Of a stretch of 64,000 nt of DNA, positions 48,036-57,748 are shown piece after piece. The DNA is from Panorpa germanica (taxonomy: Eukaryota; Arthropoda; Insecta; Mecoptera; Panorpidae). The stretch covers positions 23,728,535 to 23,792,534 of the forward strand of contig OY783203.1 of NCBI GenBank assembly GCA_963678705.1. The letters are read 5' to 3'. Under the pieces are notes generated by a model. That model worked only from the letters and a program-made list of their open reading frames with translations, did not search any database and was not told where the DNA came from. Position 1 is the first letter of the stretch. The number at the start of each line of letters is the position of its first letter. Position numbers and translations under genes: made by a program.

Positions 48036-48257
48036 ATGGATATCTCAGAACGAGTATATTGTGTAAAATGCAAAAAGAAAACAGATAATATTGATATTAA
48101 AACAATTAAAACAGAAAATAATAAATACAGATTATCAGCAAAATGTAAAATTTGTAATAGCAATAAAAGTCAATTTATTAAGAATCTCCTTCGGAGCTCT
48201 GCAAAACAGAATATCTTTCAGAGCCCTACAAAAAAAAAAACTCTGAAGTTCTTTTAA
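48036..48257 (+). CDS. Cys4 zinc-ribbon protein (DUF5679-like), apparent N-terminal part of the integrase (copy A)
   Basis: 73 residues with YCVKCKKKT near the start and CKICNSNK around residue 45: two CxxC pairs making a zinc ribbon like DUF5679. The frame runs through a run of eleven A (48230-48240) and stops at 48255-48257. The integrase frame (-1) is open from that A-run onward with no ATG before the first catalytic Asp. In related elements as I recall, ribbon and integrase are one protein. So this is likely the N-terminal zinc domain of the integrase, reached by slippage, or a frame broken before duplication. Confidence 0.8.
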   Translation: MDISERVYCVKCKKKTDNIDIKTIKTENNKYRLSAKCKICNSNKSQFIKNLLRSSAKQNIFQSPTKKKTLKFF

Positions 48258-49060
48258 AAGAAGCAATTGAATTACATAAACCAGTTATTAAAAAATTTAG
48301 ACGAAGAAAAGTTATAACACTTGGAATAGATGATTTATGGGCTGCAGATTTAGTTATAATGAGAAAATATGCTGATGATAATAATGGTTATAAATATATA
48401 TTAAATGTTATTGATACTTTTTCAAAATTTGTTTGGTCTAAACCATTAAAATATAAAACAGGAAAATCAGTTGCTAAAGCTTTTGAATCATTATTACATA
48501 ATAGAAAACCAAAATTATTACATGTTGATAAAGGCTTAGAATTTGTTAATAAAGATTTTATAAAAATTTTGGATAAATATAATATAAAAATGTATCACAC
48601 TGAAAATGAAGAAAAATCTACAATTATTGAAAGATTTAATGGTACTTTGAATCGTAAGATGAAACCCTATTTTACAGCAAATAATAATTTTAAATGGATA
48701 AATATATTAGATACTTTAATAAAAGAGTATAATTATAAAGATTATCATCGAACTATCAAAATGAAACCCTTTGAAGTTAATAAAGATAATGAAAAATATA
48801 TTTTGAATACTGTATACTCTCCCAATAGGGATAGATTTTATGAAAATATCTCAAAATTCAAAATTGGTGATAAAGTTAGAATAACAAAATTCAAATCAAC
48901 ATTTTCAAATAAATATGAAACTAATTGGACAAATGAAATATTTAAAATTCATAAAATTTTATATACCAATCCAATAACATATAAAATAAAAGATTTAAAT
49001 GGTGAAGAAGTCATTGGTGGATTTTATAATAAGGAACTTCAAAAATGTAAGATTTGCTAA
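48242..49060 (+). CDS. int: Retroviral-type (rve) integrase of Polinton type (copy A)
   Basis: Inserts the element into host DNA. The frame is open from the A-run. The first ATG (48359) lies after the first catalytic Asp (codon 48347-48349 in LWAADL), so a start there would give a dead enzyme. The second Asp is at 48527 (HVDKGLEF) and the Glu at 48629 (STIIERFNGTLNR); D-E spacing is 33 residues. A C-terminal chromo/SH3-like tail follows (FKIGDKVRI, then ...LNGEEVIGGFYNKEL). Feature start 48242 marks the frame, not a proven start codon. Confidence 0.9.
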   Translation, partial: SEVLLKEAIELHKPVIKKFRRRKVITLGIDDLWAADLVIMRKYADDNNGYKYILNVIDTFSKFVWSKPLKYKTGKSVAKAFESLLHNRKPKLLHVDKGLEFVNKDFIKILDKYNIKMYHTENEEKSTIIERFNGTLNRKMKPYFTANNNFKWINILDTLIKEYNYKDYHRTIKMKPFEVNKDNEKYILNTVYSPNRDRFYENISKFKIGDKVRITKFKSTFSNKYETNWTNEIFKIHKILYTNPITYKIKDLNGEEVIGGFYNKELQKCKIC

Positions 49061-49095
49061 AGACTGCGAAGGCTTTCTTTTTTTATAAATAAATA

Positions 49096-49625
49096 ATGGG
49101 GAAATTTATTAAAATTATTGGAAACAAATTGAGATTTGAAAATCCAATTAATCTTGATCCACAGAAAAGATATAAAATTGGAGTATCTGGTTTTAAATAT
49201 GATTTAATTGATATAAATAATTTTACAAAGTTCAAATTTCCAAAATTTAGTATAGATATTATTTGGGAAACTATATATGGATATTATTCATTAACATGTA
49301 ATATAAATGCAAATATATATTCTATTAATGATTTAGAAACAAAAATTATACAATATTTAACTCGTATGAGTTTTATAATAAAAACTAAAGAATTTAAAAT
49401 TAAAAATAATCAACATGTATTTGATTTTTCTAATAAAAATGCTGATGATTTTTTAAATTATATAACTTTTATACCAGAAGGAGAAATACCAAAAGGAAAA
49501 AGTTTTCATAGTACTCAAACATTTTTTGATCATGGTTCATTTGTAATGGATGTTATTAATCAAAATAAAGTGAAAATTAATAGTCCAGTTAAATTAATAT
49601 TTTCAAAGGAAATTAATAATATAAT
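49096..49625 (+). CDS. Truncated putative minor structural protein (copy A side)
   Basis: About 176 codons lie on the palindrome arm; the open frame then runs on to 49743 through the loop and back along copy B by chance. It begins MGKFIKIIGNKLRFENPINL, with YKIGVSGFKYDLIDINNFTK, LTCNINANIYSINDLETKII and INNII at the break. Proteins starting with such 'L...Y.IGL..F...N.I.NI' and 'Y.I.DIE..I' blocks lie beside integrase or capsid genes in related elements, perhaps penton-like, which is inference. The natural 3' end is missing. Confidence 0.65.
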
Positions 49626-49677
49626 TTTATTTTGTGGAATAATTCCAACTCCAATTATATTATTATTTCCAAATCCT
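49626..49677. other. 52-nt loop of the palindrome (strand-switch junction)
   Basis: The only unpaired sequence between the two 7.3-kb arms. On the minus strand it extends the truncated gene naturally (GFGNNNIIGVGIIPQNK after INNII), so it belongs to the copy B side. It contains 'aataataatataat', repeating the arm end, a likely microhomology for the switch. Confidence 0.85.
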
Positions 49678-50207
49678 ATTATATTATTAATTTCCTTTGA
49701 AAATATTAATTTAACTGGACTATTAATTTTCACTTTATTTTGATTAATAACATCCATTACAAATGAACCATGATCAAAAAATGTTTGAGTACTATGAAAA
49801 CTTTTTCCTTTTGGTATTTCTCCTTCTGGTATAAAAGTTATATAATTTAAAAAATCATCAGCATTTTTATTAGAAAAATCAAATACATGTTGATTATTTT
49901 TAATTTTAAATTCTTTAGTTTTTATTATAAAACTCATACGAGTTAAATATTGTATAATTTTTGTTTCTAAATCATTAATAGAATATATATTTGCATTTAT
50001 ATTACATGTTAATGAATAATATCCATATATAGTTTCCCAAATAATATCTATACTAAATTTTGGAAATTTGAACTTTGTAAAATTATTTATATCAATTAAA
50101 TCATATTTAAAACCAGATACTCCAATTTTATATCTTTTCTGTGGATCAAGATTAATTGGATTTTCAAATCTCAATTTGTTTCCAATAATTTTAATAAATT
50201 TCCCCAT
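49678..50207 (-). CDS. Truncated putative minor structural protein (copy B side)
   Basis: Identical in translation to copy A up to INNII. On this side the loop adds about 17 plausible codons before the frame turns back into the palindrome and ends at 49560. This is the longer authentic stretch of the gene in the window. Confidence 0.65.
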
Positions 50208-50242
50208 TATTTATTTATAAAAAAAGAAAGCCTTCGCAGTCT

Positions 50243-51061
50243 TTAGCAAATCTTACATTTTTGAAGTTCCTTATTATAAAATCCACCAATGACTTCTTCA
50301 CCATTTAAATCTTTTATTTTATATGTTATTGGATTGGTATATAAAATTTTATGAATTTTAAATATTTCATTTGTCCAATTAGTTTCATATTTATTTGAAA
50401 ATGTTGATTTGAATTTTGTTATTCTAACTTTATCACCAATTTTGAATTTTGAGATATTTTCATAAAATCTATCCCTATTGGGAGAGTATACAGTATTCAA
50501 AATATATTTTTCATTATCTTTATTAACTTCAAAGGGTTTCATTTTGATAGTTCGATGATAATCTTTATAATTATACTCTTTTATTAAAGTATCTAATATA
50601 TTTATCCATTTAAAATTATTATTTGCTGTAAAATAGGGTTTCATCTTACGATTCAAAGTACCATTAAATCTTTCAATAATTGTAGATTTTTCTTCATTTT
50701 CAGTGTGATACATTTTTATATTATATTTATCCAAAATTTTTATAAAATCTTTATTAACAAATTCTAAGCCTTTATCAACATGTAATAATTTTGGTTTTCT
50801 ATTATGTAATAATGATTCAAAAGCTTTAGCAACTGATTTTCCTGTTTTATATTTTAATGGTTTAGACCAAACAAATTTTGAAAAAGTATCAATAACATTT
50901 AATATATATTTATAACCATTATTATCATCAGCATATTTTCTCATTATAACTAAATCTGCAGCCCATAAATCATCTATTCCAAGTGTTATAACTTTTCTTC
51001 GTCTAAATTTTTTAATAACTGGTTTATGTAATTCAATTGCTTCTTTTAAAAGAACTTCAGA
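50243..51061 (-). CDS. int: Retroviral-type integrase (copy B)
   Basis: Inverted duplicate of 48242-49060 with the same translation from the ATG at 50944 (233 residues), again with the first catalytic Asp upstream of that ATG (50954-50956). It carries the same relation to the A-run (51063-51073 on this strand), so the frame break predates the duplication or is functional. Confidence 0.9.
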   Translation of the reverse strand, partial: SEVLLKEAIELHKPVIKKFRRRKVITLGIDDLWAADLVIMRKYADDNNGYKYILNVIDTFSKFVWSKPLKYKTGKSVAKAFESLLHNRKPKLLHVDKGLEFVNKDFIKILDKYNIKMYHTENEEKSTIIERFNGTLNRKMKPYFTANNNFKWINILDTLIKEYNYKDYHRTIKMKPFEVNKDNEKYILNTVYSPNRDRFYENISKFKIGDKVRITKFKSTFSNKYETNWTNEIFKIHKILYTNPITYKIKDLNGEEVIGGFYNKELQKCKIC

Positions 51062-51267
51062 GTTTTTTTTTTTGTAGGGCTCTGAAAGATATTCTGTTTT
51101 GCAGAGCTCCGAAGGAGATTCTTAATAAATTGACTTTTATTGCTATTACAAATTTTACATTTTGCTGATAATCTGTATTTATTATTTTCTGTTTTAATTG
51201 TTTTAATATCAATATTATCTGTTTTCTTTTTGCATTTTACACAATATACTCGTTCTGAGATATCCAT
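51046..51267 (-). CDS. Cys4 zinc-ribbon protein (copy B)
   Basis: Inverted duplicate of 48036-48257, same 73 residues, reading through the same run of eleven A into a -1-frame stop. Confidence 0.8.
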   Translation of the reverse strand: MDISERVYCVKCKKKTDNIDIKTIKTENNKYRLSAKCKICNSNKSQFIKNLLRSSAKQNIFQSPTKKKTLKFF

Positions 51268-51329
51268 TTATTACAATAAATAAATGCTCCCTGAAAGAGC
51301 TTCTCTCTGAAAGAGCGCTCTGAAGGATT

Positions 51330-51782
51330 CTATTTTGAAGATGGTATTCCATTTATATTTGCTTTCTTTAAATATTTATCCAATGGAAAAAATTTAAGAT
51401 TTTCAATAAATTCTGCTTCTTTAATATAAACATCATTTTCATTTATTATATTTGCTTTTATTTGTGTTAACATTTGATTATAAAATTTATAGGCCACTTT
51501 ATACTCAGACATTTTTTCCTTAATTTGAATTTTTTTATCTAAAATTTCAATTATTACTCCACCTAAACCTAATGCTGCTAATGGTATTAAAATTAAATCT
51601 GGTAATCCACTTGGTAGTGCTCCGAAGGAGAATCCAGATGCACTAAATAATACTTTACTAATTGTTAAACCAATATCAATTTTTTGATAATAATTATAAC
51701 TTTTTCTATATACATACATTCGTTTTTCAATATATGTTTTGGAGGAGATAATCTCCTTTGGAGAGCTCTGAAAGAGATTCAT
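51330..51782 (-). CDS. Small membrane-associated protein (copy B)
   Basis: Inverted duplicate of 47521-47973, 150 residues, same translation. TAAATG start context. Confidence 0.7.
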   Translation of the reverse strand: MNLFQSSPKEIISSKTYIEKRMYVYRKSYNYYQKIDIGLTISKVLFSASGFSFGALPSGLPDLILIPLAALGLGGVIIEILDKKIQIKEKMSEYKVAYKFYNQMLTQIKANIINENDVYIKEAEFIENLKFFPLDKYLKKANINGIPSSK

Positions 51783-51804
51783 TTATTATAAAAAATATTT
51801 TTTT

Positions 51805-52272
51805 TTATTGACTAAAAGTAATGTTATGTTTTTCGTATTTATCATTCATAATAGTTTTACCTTTGTATATTATTTTCAATAATTTTAAATCATCTGGATT
51901 ATCAATTATTTTATTATATTTTTCTGGTAAACTCAATTTCTTCTTATTTTCAAGAGTTAAAATTATTCTATCTCCATATTTTGATGTTATCATTTTTGCA
52001 TTCATAATGAGATATGGTATATTTAATTCTAACTCTAACAAATTTATGAAATTATTATAAAGATTATTAATGTTATTCAATTTGTTTATTAATTCTTCTC
52101 TGGAAAGCTTTGAAAGAGATTCTATTTTGGAGAGCTTTGAAAGGGATTCTGTTTTACAAAGCTCTGAAAGAGTATCTCCTTCGGAGCGTTGTGAAACAAT
52201 ATCTACACTAGTAGTATCTCCTTCGGACGAATATGTATCTATTTTGGAGAGCTTTGAAAGAGAGACGTTCAT
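51805..52272 (-). CDS. Putative DNA-binding small protein (copy B)
   Basis: Inverted duplicate of 47031-47498, 155 residues, same translation, overlapping the polB stop by ATGA. Confidence 0.75.
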   Translation of the reverse strand: MNVSLSKLSKIDTYSSEGDTTSVDIVSQRSEGDTLSELCKTESLSKLSKIESLSKLSREELINKLNNINNLYNNFINLLELELNIPYLIMNAKMITSKYGDRIILTLENKKKLSLPEKYNKIIDNPDDLKLLKIIYKGKTIMNDKYEKHNITFSQ

Positions 52273-55200
52273 TTATTATAGAAAAATTCATCAATATTTT
52301 TATGACCATATGATAGTCTATTAAATTTATCAATTAAATATTTTTTATCATCATAAGGACTTAATCCAATTTTTTCTTCTTGAATAGTATATAATTGTAG
52401 CTTAAATGATCTTATACTATAACTAGATTCAATTGTCCTTTTTTGTTCAAATAGACAATCTTTATATTTATCAAATGTCATTTTCATAATATTAAATTTT
52501 TTAATTCCTTTACATATTTTCTTCTCATGATTATCAGTTCTAAACGCATACATTTTTGATCGTAATCCACAATATTCTCTAATTGGAATACCATTATATT
52601 CATCTTTAAATAATCCTGGAATTTTTTTATTTTTTTGAGGTATATTATTAGGATGATCATCTGGATAATCACTTGTATCAAAATATTCAATATTATTTTT
52701 TATATCTTCATAAAAATCGTCTGTTTCTACATGTATGATAAAGGAATCTGTGTCAGTGCTTAATAGTTTAACTTTATCACCATATTTAGGTTTTAAATAG
52801 TTATAATAAAATTTATACATTAATAATTTTGATAGTTCAAGTATAGTAAATCCACCAAATATAGGTTTATTTAATTTAACATAAACTTTTTTTCCATACA
52901 TGAGGACAGTATCTTCATTTAATATACTTCTGTCTTGATAATGATTTGAATTTATCATTTTTTGCATAGCTTCTTCAGATTTAATTAATTTTACATTTAA
53001 TCTATTTCTAACGTTTTCCATTTGTTTTCCATATACACTATTATTCATTAATTTAAAGAAATCTTTTTCAAAATCATTTTTAGCATTTTGTCGTAATTTA
53101 GTATTTTTATCAATATATGGTTTTAACCAAGCTTTTTGTATATATTTAATACCTTTATTAATATTAAATAATTTAGCACCTTGTCTTATATATTCTTTTA
53201 ATATTCTATAATCTATAATATAATTTTTTTTATTGTATAATGTGCACATTAATTTTTTATTCTCTTTTGATGGTTTTGATCCTAATCCAATATCAATCAT
53301 TTGTTTTTGATATTCTGATAATTCATCATATTTTGGAGAATAGTGTTCTGGAGCTAATGCATAATCATCAAATTTATCATGTAATTCTTTTGGAATTCCT
53401 AAATTAACATCTAATATATATCCTATGTCCCCCTCATCATCGATGCTCATTATATTTTTATTTTTTTTTAAATCTTGAATTTCTTCGTTTGACAGCCATT
53501 CATGATTAGATACTGGTAGTTTTTGAGACATTGCCCAACCATATAAATTATTAGCGTCTAAATACATTATATAACTTAAATTTTTTTTTGAATTATATAT
53601 ACCATTTTCTTCAGCTTTTTCTTTTGATAATTTGATAACTTTCTCATACTTTTCATCATAGAAATAACAATTATTTGATAAAGCATAATTATTTGATATC
53701 ATACTAATTCCACCGCGAATACCTTCTTCAGTAAATTCATACATTTCTTGATCTTGATATAATTCTAATGTTTGTTTGGTATATTTTAATGAAGCTGAGT
53801 TAGCTAAATGTGGAGCACTCATAAAATAAACTGGATCTAATTGATATTCCTTATAACACATATCTCTAAAATTATTAAATACATCATATAATAATATACT
53901 ATCTAATCTTAAATATCTATCATGATATTCACCAAAAGTATCAATATTAAAATGTTTCCAAAAGTCTTTGGCAAATTTATATTGTTTATCAGTTATTGTT
54001 TTACAATTTAAATTGGAATAAAATTCTTTAATATCTGGTAAATTTAATGCATCGAACTTTTTATAATCATCAACCCATTCATATGGATAAACTCCTTTTT
54101 GTAATAAGAAAGCTTTTCCTTCTAATGAATAATTTTTATATCTTTCATTAAAATATTTAAAAGAACTATAATCACATATTTTTTCAATTTTAGTATTACA
54201 ATATTCACAATCATCATATGCTATTATACCCTCTGGAGTCTTGCAAAGTAGTATAGGATTTTTTAATTCTCGTTGTTTCTTACATTTATAACAATATCCA
54301 GAGTTAATATTTAATAAATTTTTAATTGCTTTATCTAATGAAACACCCATAAATGCTAATGTATCAATAAATCTTATTTCCATAAAACTTTGTATTATTG
54401 TTCCTTTTGGTGTTATTCTAAGTTTTTCCCATTTATATGTGCAACTATCATTTTTACATTCTATAGGAGATTCTCCTTCAAAGAGCTCTGTAAGAGATTT
54501 TCCTTCAAAGAGTTTTATAAGAGATTCTCCTTCGGAGAGATCTATAAGAGATTCTGTTTCTGATTCGCAGAGTTGCTTAGCAGTTTTATAGATATTTAGA
54601 CATTTTAAACATTTAATTTTATTTTCTCCACACACTTCAAGTTTTGTTATACCTTCACATTTAGTACATTTTTCAAATAGGTTTTCACCTTTTCTTGATA
54701 TTTTACAATTTGAGCAATATATTGAATCTTGTTTTGTTTCATATTCATTTACCAAAACTCGTTTTGATAAATATTTATAATTTTCAGTTGTATCAGCAAG
54801 TATTTTAATATTTTCAGCTTCTTTGCTCAATTTTAAAATCCATTCAATAAATATTTTCGAATCATATTTTATATTATGTATTCCAATGGGTACAAAATTG
54901 GGTAATTTTAAATTTAAATTACAAGATTTATGTGCGGCACCTCTAAATTTACCAGTTATGTGATCATGATCCCAAACTTTATTAGAAGGAAGACCTTCAA
55001 AATCTTTACCACAAATGTGACAATTTGTTTGTGATTCAAATAATTTTATATCTTCTTCATTCCATTTCATAGGTTCATTTATTTTCTTTATTTTGTAATA
55101 ATTTTTTGCCAAATCTGTTAAATCGTTATTAAATGTTTTCATTAATATATTAGAGTCTTTTTCTCTTCTCAAAATAGTTTTTTCATTTGTAGTAAAACAA

Positions 55201-56663
55201 TAACTATTTGGAATGTGTTTAGAAATAATTTTTTTATTATTTATTTTATCTGAGGGAAAATCTTTAGATAATGTACATTCAAAATCTAATGTTGTAAAAT
55301 AAGGGTGATATATTTCTGCTCCATTAGATTTATAAAATAATTTGTAGGTTTTTTCAGCTGGCATAATTATATTGCTAGTTGAGATTCCACAAATTTTTGT
55401 ATGAGTATTATATTGTATAACAGTTTTAAATCTCTTACTACATTTATTACAAATATAAAAACGAATATTACAATGATGAATTTTACCTTTTATTAAACTA
55501 CTTAAATTTTTTATACCAACAAAATGATAAGTTAAATCACCATCATCATTAATCAATTCACTAAGGACTAATAAATTAACATGTGTTTTATCATTAGAAA
55601 TATTCTTACTTCTATAGCCTAATATTATTTGTTCTTCTTCTTCTCTTCCCATTTTTATTAATTCATATAAATTAATTGAAATATTTAAAAATTGTTCATA
55701 TTTTTCAATAATGTCTTGAGATAAAGCAAGGGGATATTCCATTTCTAATTCCTCATATCTTGTTATATTATATTTTGATGGTCTATCATTATGTCTATCT
55801 ACTGGATTTAGTATACTTTCTAAAGCATATTCAAAACATCTATTATCTTCCATTTCCTTACACTTAAATTGTCTAGTTCTAATATTTTTTACATTTATAC
55901 AACATTTTTTATTTTTAATATATTGTGGTAAATCAATATATGATCCACCTTTTATTGGTTGAAATTTATCTCTATATAAAACAGAATATTTTACTTGTTT
56001 AAATCTATATTTAGAGTTCTTTTCAGTCCATTGATCAAATTTATTGTCAATTATATCTTCAATAACTTTAATTAATTTATGAATATCTTTTACATAACTT
56101 GAAATTTCTATAATGTCAGTACTAAATTTATTTTTATGTGTATTTACTTCTTCTCCATCTTGATTTAATTCTACATACTCAATAAAAGTAGAAAGTTTAA
56201 ACTTTAAATATTTATATTTTTCAATTTGAAATTTTATATAATTCGTTAATGGTTTTCTAATTTCTTCAAAATGTATATTAATATCTTCATTATTTTTTGA
56301 AATAAAATATTTATCACTTATTATTCCATTAAACGCTCTATTTGGTTTTAATTCTAATTCTTTAATTAATCTCTTCCTTTCTAAATTCTTTTCAAAATCT
56401 GTTGGTTTGGGAAATATATCTTCATCATCCTCTTTGATACTTCGAAATGGGGGTAAATATGGTTTTTCTATTGTAAATGGGATATCAACATTTTGGAATG
56501 GTGGTATATACTCTTCTGTTCTAGTATTATTAATATATCTCATTATTGTATTAATTAATTGTGCTTTTCTTAACTGAGATACTCCTCGAATTTTATTATC
56601 TCTACAATATTGTTTTAATTGGATCATAGTTTGAGTTTGAAATTGGTTTCTTATATAATCCAT
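52269..56663 (-). CDS. polB: Protein-primed type B DNA polymerase (copy B)
   Basis: Inverted duplicate of 42640-47034, 1464 residues, intact. I found three residue differences from copy A: Thr to Lys in a NTH(T/K)NKFS segment, Cys to Phe in KY(C/F)NERY, and Lys to Glu in FTE(K/E)GIRGG. All exonuclease, HNH and polymerase motifs are conserved. No indel separates the copies. Confidence 0.95.
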   Translation of the reverse strand: MDYIRNQFQTQTMIQLKQYCRDNKIRGVSQLRKAQLINTIMRYINNTRTEEYIPPFQNVDIPFTIEKPYLPPFRSIKEDDEDIFPKPTDFEKNLERKRLIKELELKPNRAFNGIISDKYFISKNNEDINIHFEEIRKPLTNYIKFQIEKYKYLKFKLSTFIEYVELNQDGEEVNTHKNKFSTDIIEISSYVKDIHKLIKVIEDIIDNKFDQWTEKNSKYRFKQVKYSVLYRDKFQPIKGGSYIDLPQYIKNKKCCINVKNIRTRQFKCKEMEDNRCFEYALESILNPVDRHNDRPSKYNITRYEELEMEYPLALSQDIIEKYEQFLNISINLYELIKMGREEEEQIILGYRSKNISNDKTHVNLLVLSELINDDGDLTYHFVGIKNLSSLIKGKIHHCNIRFYICNKCSKRFKTVIQYNTHTKICGISTSNIIMPAEKTYKLFYKSNGAEIYHPYFTTLDFECTLSKDFPSDKINNKKIISKHIPNSYCFTTNEKTILRREKDSNILMKTFNNDLTDLAKNYYKIKKINEPMKWNEEDIKLFESQTNCHICGKDFEGLPSNKVWDHDHITGKFRGAAHKSCNLNLKLPNFVPIGIHNIKYDSKIFIEWILKLSKEAENIKILADTTENYKYLSKRVLVNEYETKQDSIYCSNCKISRKGENLFEKCTKCEGITKLEVCGENKIKCLKCLNIYKTAKQLCESETESLIDLSEGESLIKLFEGKSLTELFEGESPIECKNDSCTYKWEKLRITPKGTIIQSFMEIRFIDTLAFMGVSLDKAIKNLLNINSGYCYKCKKQRELKNPILLCKTPEGIIAYDDCEYCNTKIEKICDYSSFKYFNERYKNYSLEGKAFLLQKGVYPYEWVDDYKKFDALNLPDIKEFYSNLNCKTITDKQYKFAKDFWKHFNIDTFGEYHDRYLRLDSILLYDVFNNFRDMCYKEYQLDPVYFMSAPHLANSASLKYTKQTLELYQDQEMYEFTEEGIRGGISMISNNYALSNNCYFYDEKYEKVIKLSKEKAEENGIYNSKKNLSYIMYLDANNLYGWAMSQKLPVSNHEWLSNEEIQDLKKNKNIMSIDDEGDIGYILDVNLGIPKELHDKFDDYALAPEHYSPKYDELSEYQKQMIDIGLGSKPSKENKKLMCTLYNKKNYIIDYRILKEYIRQGAKLFNINKGIKYIQKAWLKPYIDKNTKLRQNAKNDFEKDFFKLMNNSVYGKQMENVRNRLNVKLIKSEEAMQKMINSNHYQDRSILNEDTVLMYGKKVYVKLNKPIFGGFTILELSKLLMYKFYYNYLKPKYGDKVKLLSTDTDSFIIHVETDDFYEDIKNNIEYFDTSDYPDDHPNNIPQKNKKIPGLFKDEYNGIPIREYCGLRSKMYAFRTDNHEKKICKGIKKFNIMKMTFDKYKDCLFEQKRTIESSYSIRSFKLQLYTIQEEKIGLSPYDDKKYLIDKFNRLSYGHKNIDEFFYNK

Positions 56664-56797
56664 TTAATAGAAAAAAAATTATTCAGTATTTTGTGAATAT
56701 GGTAAAACATGATATATTATCACTTTTAGAGCACTATAATGCAGAATCTCTAGAAGTCTAAATATATGTCAATATTTTGATAAATATTATTAATTAT

Positions 56798-56912
56798 TGT
56801 AAATTTTAAAAAATATTTAATATTTTTAAAATATTTGGTTATATATAACAATTTTTGCAATTTTTTATAAATATTTAATATTTTCAAAATATTTGGTTAT
56901 ATATAACAATTT
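56798..56912 (-). repeat. Subterminal 58-bp tandem repeat (copy B)
   Basis: Inverted equivalent of 42391-42505. Confidence 0.85.
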
Positions 56913-56982
56913 GGTAAATTTTAGGTGTCAAATCAATCAAATCTGAGTTTGGGTTAGGTCCCCTCTTTTATATACTACTTCA

Positions 56983-57264
56983 TAAATTACAAGATTTATG
57001 TGCGGCACCTCTAAATTTACCAGTTATGTGATCATGATCCCAAACTTTATTAGAAGGAAGACCTTCAAAATCTTTACCACAAATGTGACAATTTGTTTGT
57101 GATTCAAATAATTTTATATCTTCTTCATTCCATTTCATAGGTTCATTTATTTTCTTTATTTTGTAATAATTTTTTGCCAAATCTGTTAAATCGTTATTAA
57201 ATGTTTTCATTAATATATTAGAGTCTTTTTCTCTTCTCAAAATAGTTTTTTCATTTGTAGTAAA
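56983..57264 (-). pseudogene. polB HNH segment in copy C
   Basis: Corresponds to 44108-44388 of copy A, with ExoI already lost. The HNH cysteines and DHDH residues are intact, but the segment is cut at HKSCNL by the junction with copy B. Confidence 0.85.
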
Positions 57265-57281
57265 CGTAAAGTAAACGTAGT

Positions 57282-57614
57282 AAACGCTCTATTTGGTTTT
57301 AATTCTAATTCTTTAATTAATCTCTTCCTTTCTAAATTCTTTTCAAAATCTGTTGGTTTGGGAAATATATCTTCATCATCCTCTTTGATACTTCGAAATG
57401 GGGGTAAATATGGTTTTTCTATTGTAAATGGGATATCAACATTTTGGAATGGTGGTATATACTCTTCTGTTCTAGTATTATTAATATATCTCATTATTGT
57501 ATTAATTAATTGTGCTTTTCTTAACTGAGATACTCCTCGAATTTTATTATCTCTACAATATTGTTTTAATTGGATCATAGTTTGAGTTTGAAATTGGTTT
57601 CTTATATAATCCAT
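57282..57614 (-). pseudogene. polB N-terminal 111 codons in copy C
   Basis: Same translation as copies A and B up to KPNRAF, then out of frame after the filler, ending at 57237. It contains the SAP-like motif. Confidence 0.85.
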
Positions 57615-57748
57615 TTAATAGAAAAAAAATTATTCAGTATTTTGTGAATATGGTAAAACATGATATATTATCACTTTTAAAGCACTATAATGCAGAATCT
57701 CTAGAAGTCTAAATATATGTCAATATTTTGATAAATATTATTAATTAT

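Noticed and set aside
49560..49743. C-terminal halves of the two 215-codon frames crossing the palindrome centre
   Set aside because: They read back into the opposite arm; beyond the loop the sequence is the antisense of the same gene, so it is not natural protein.
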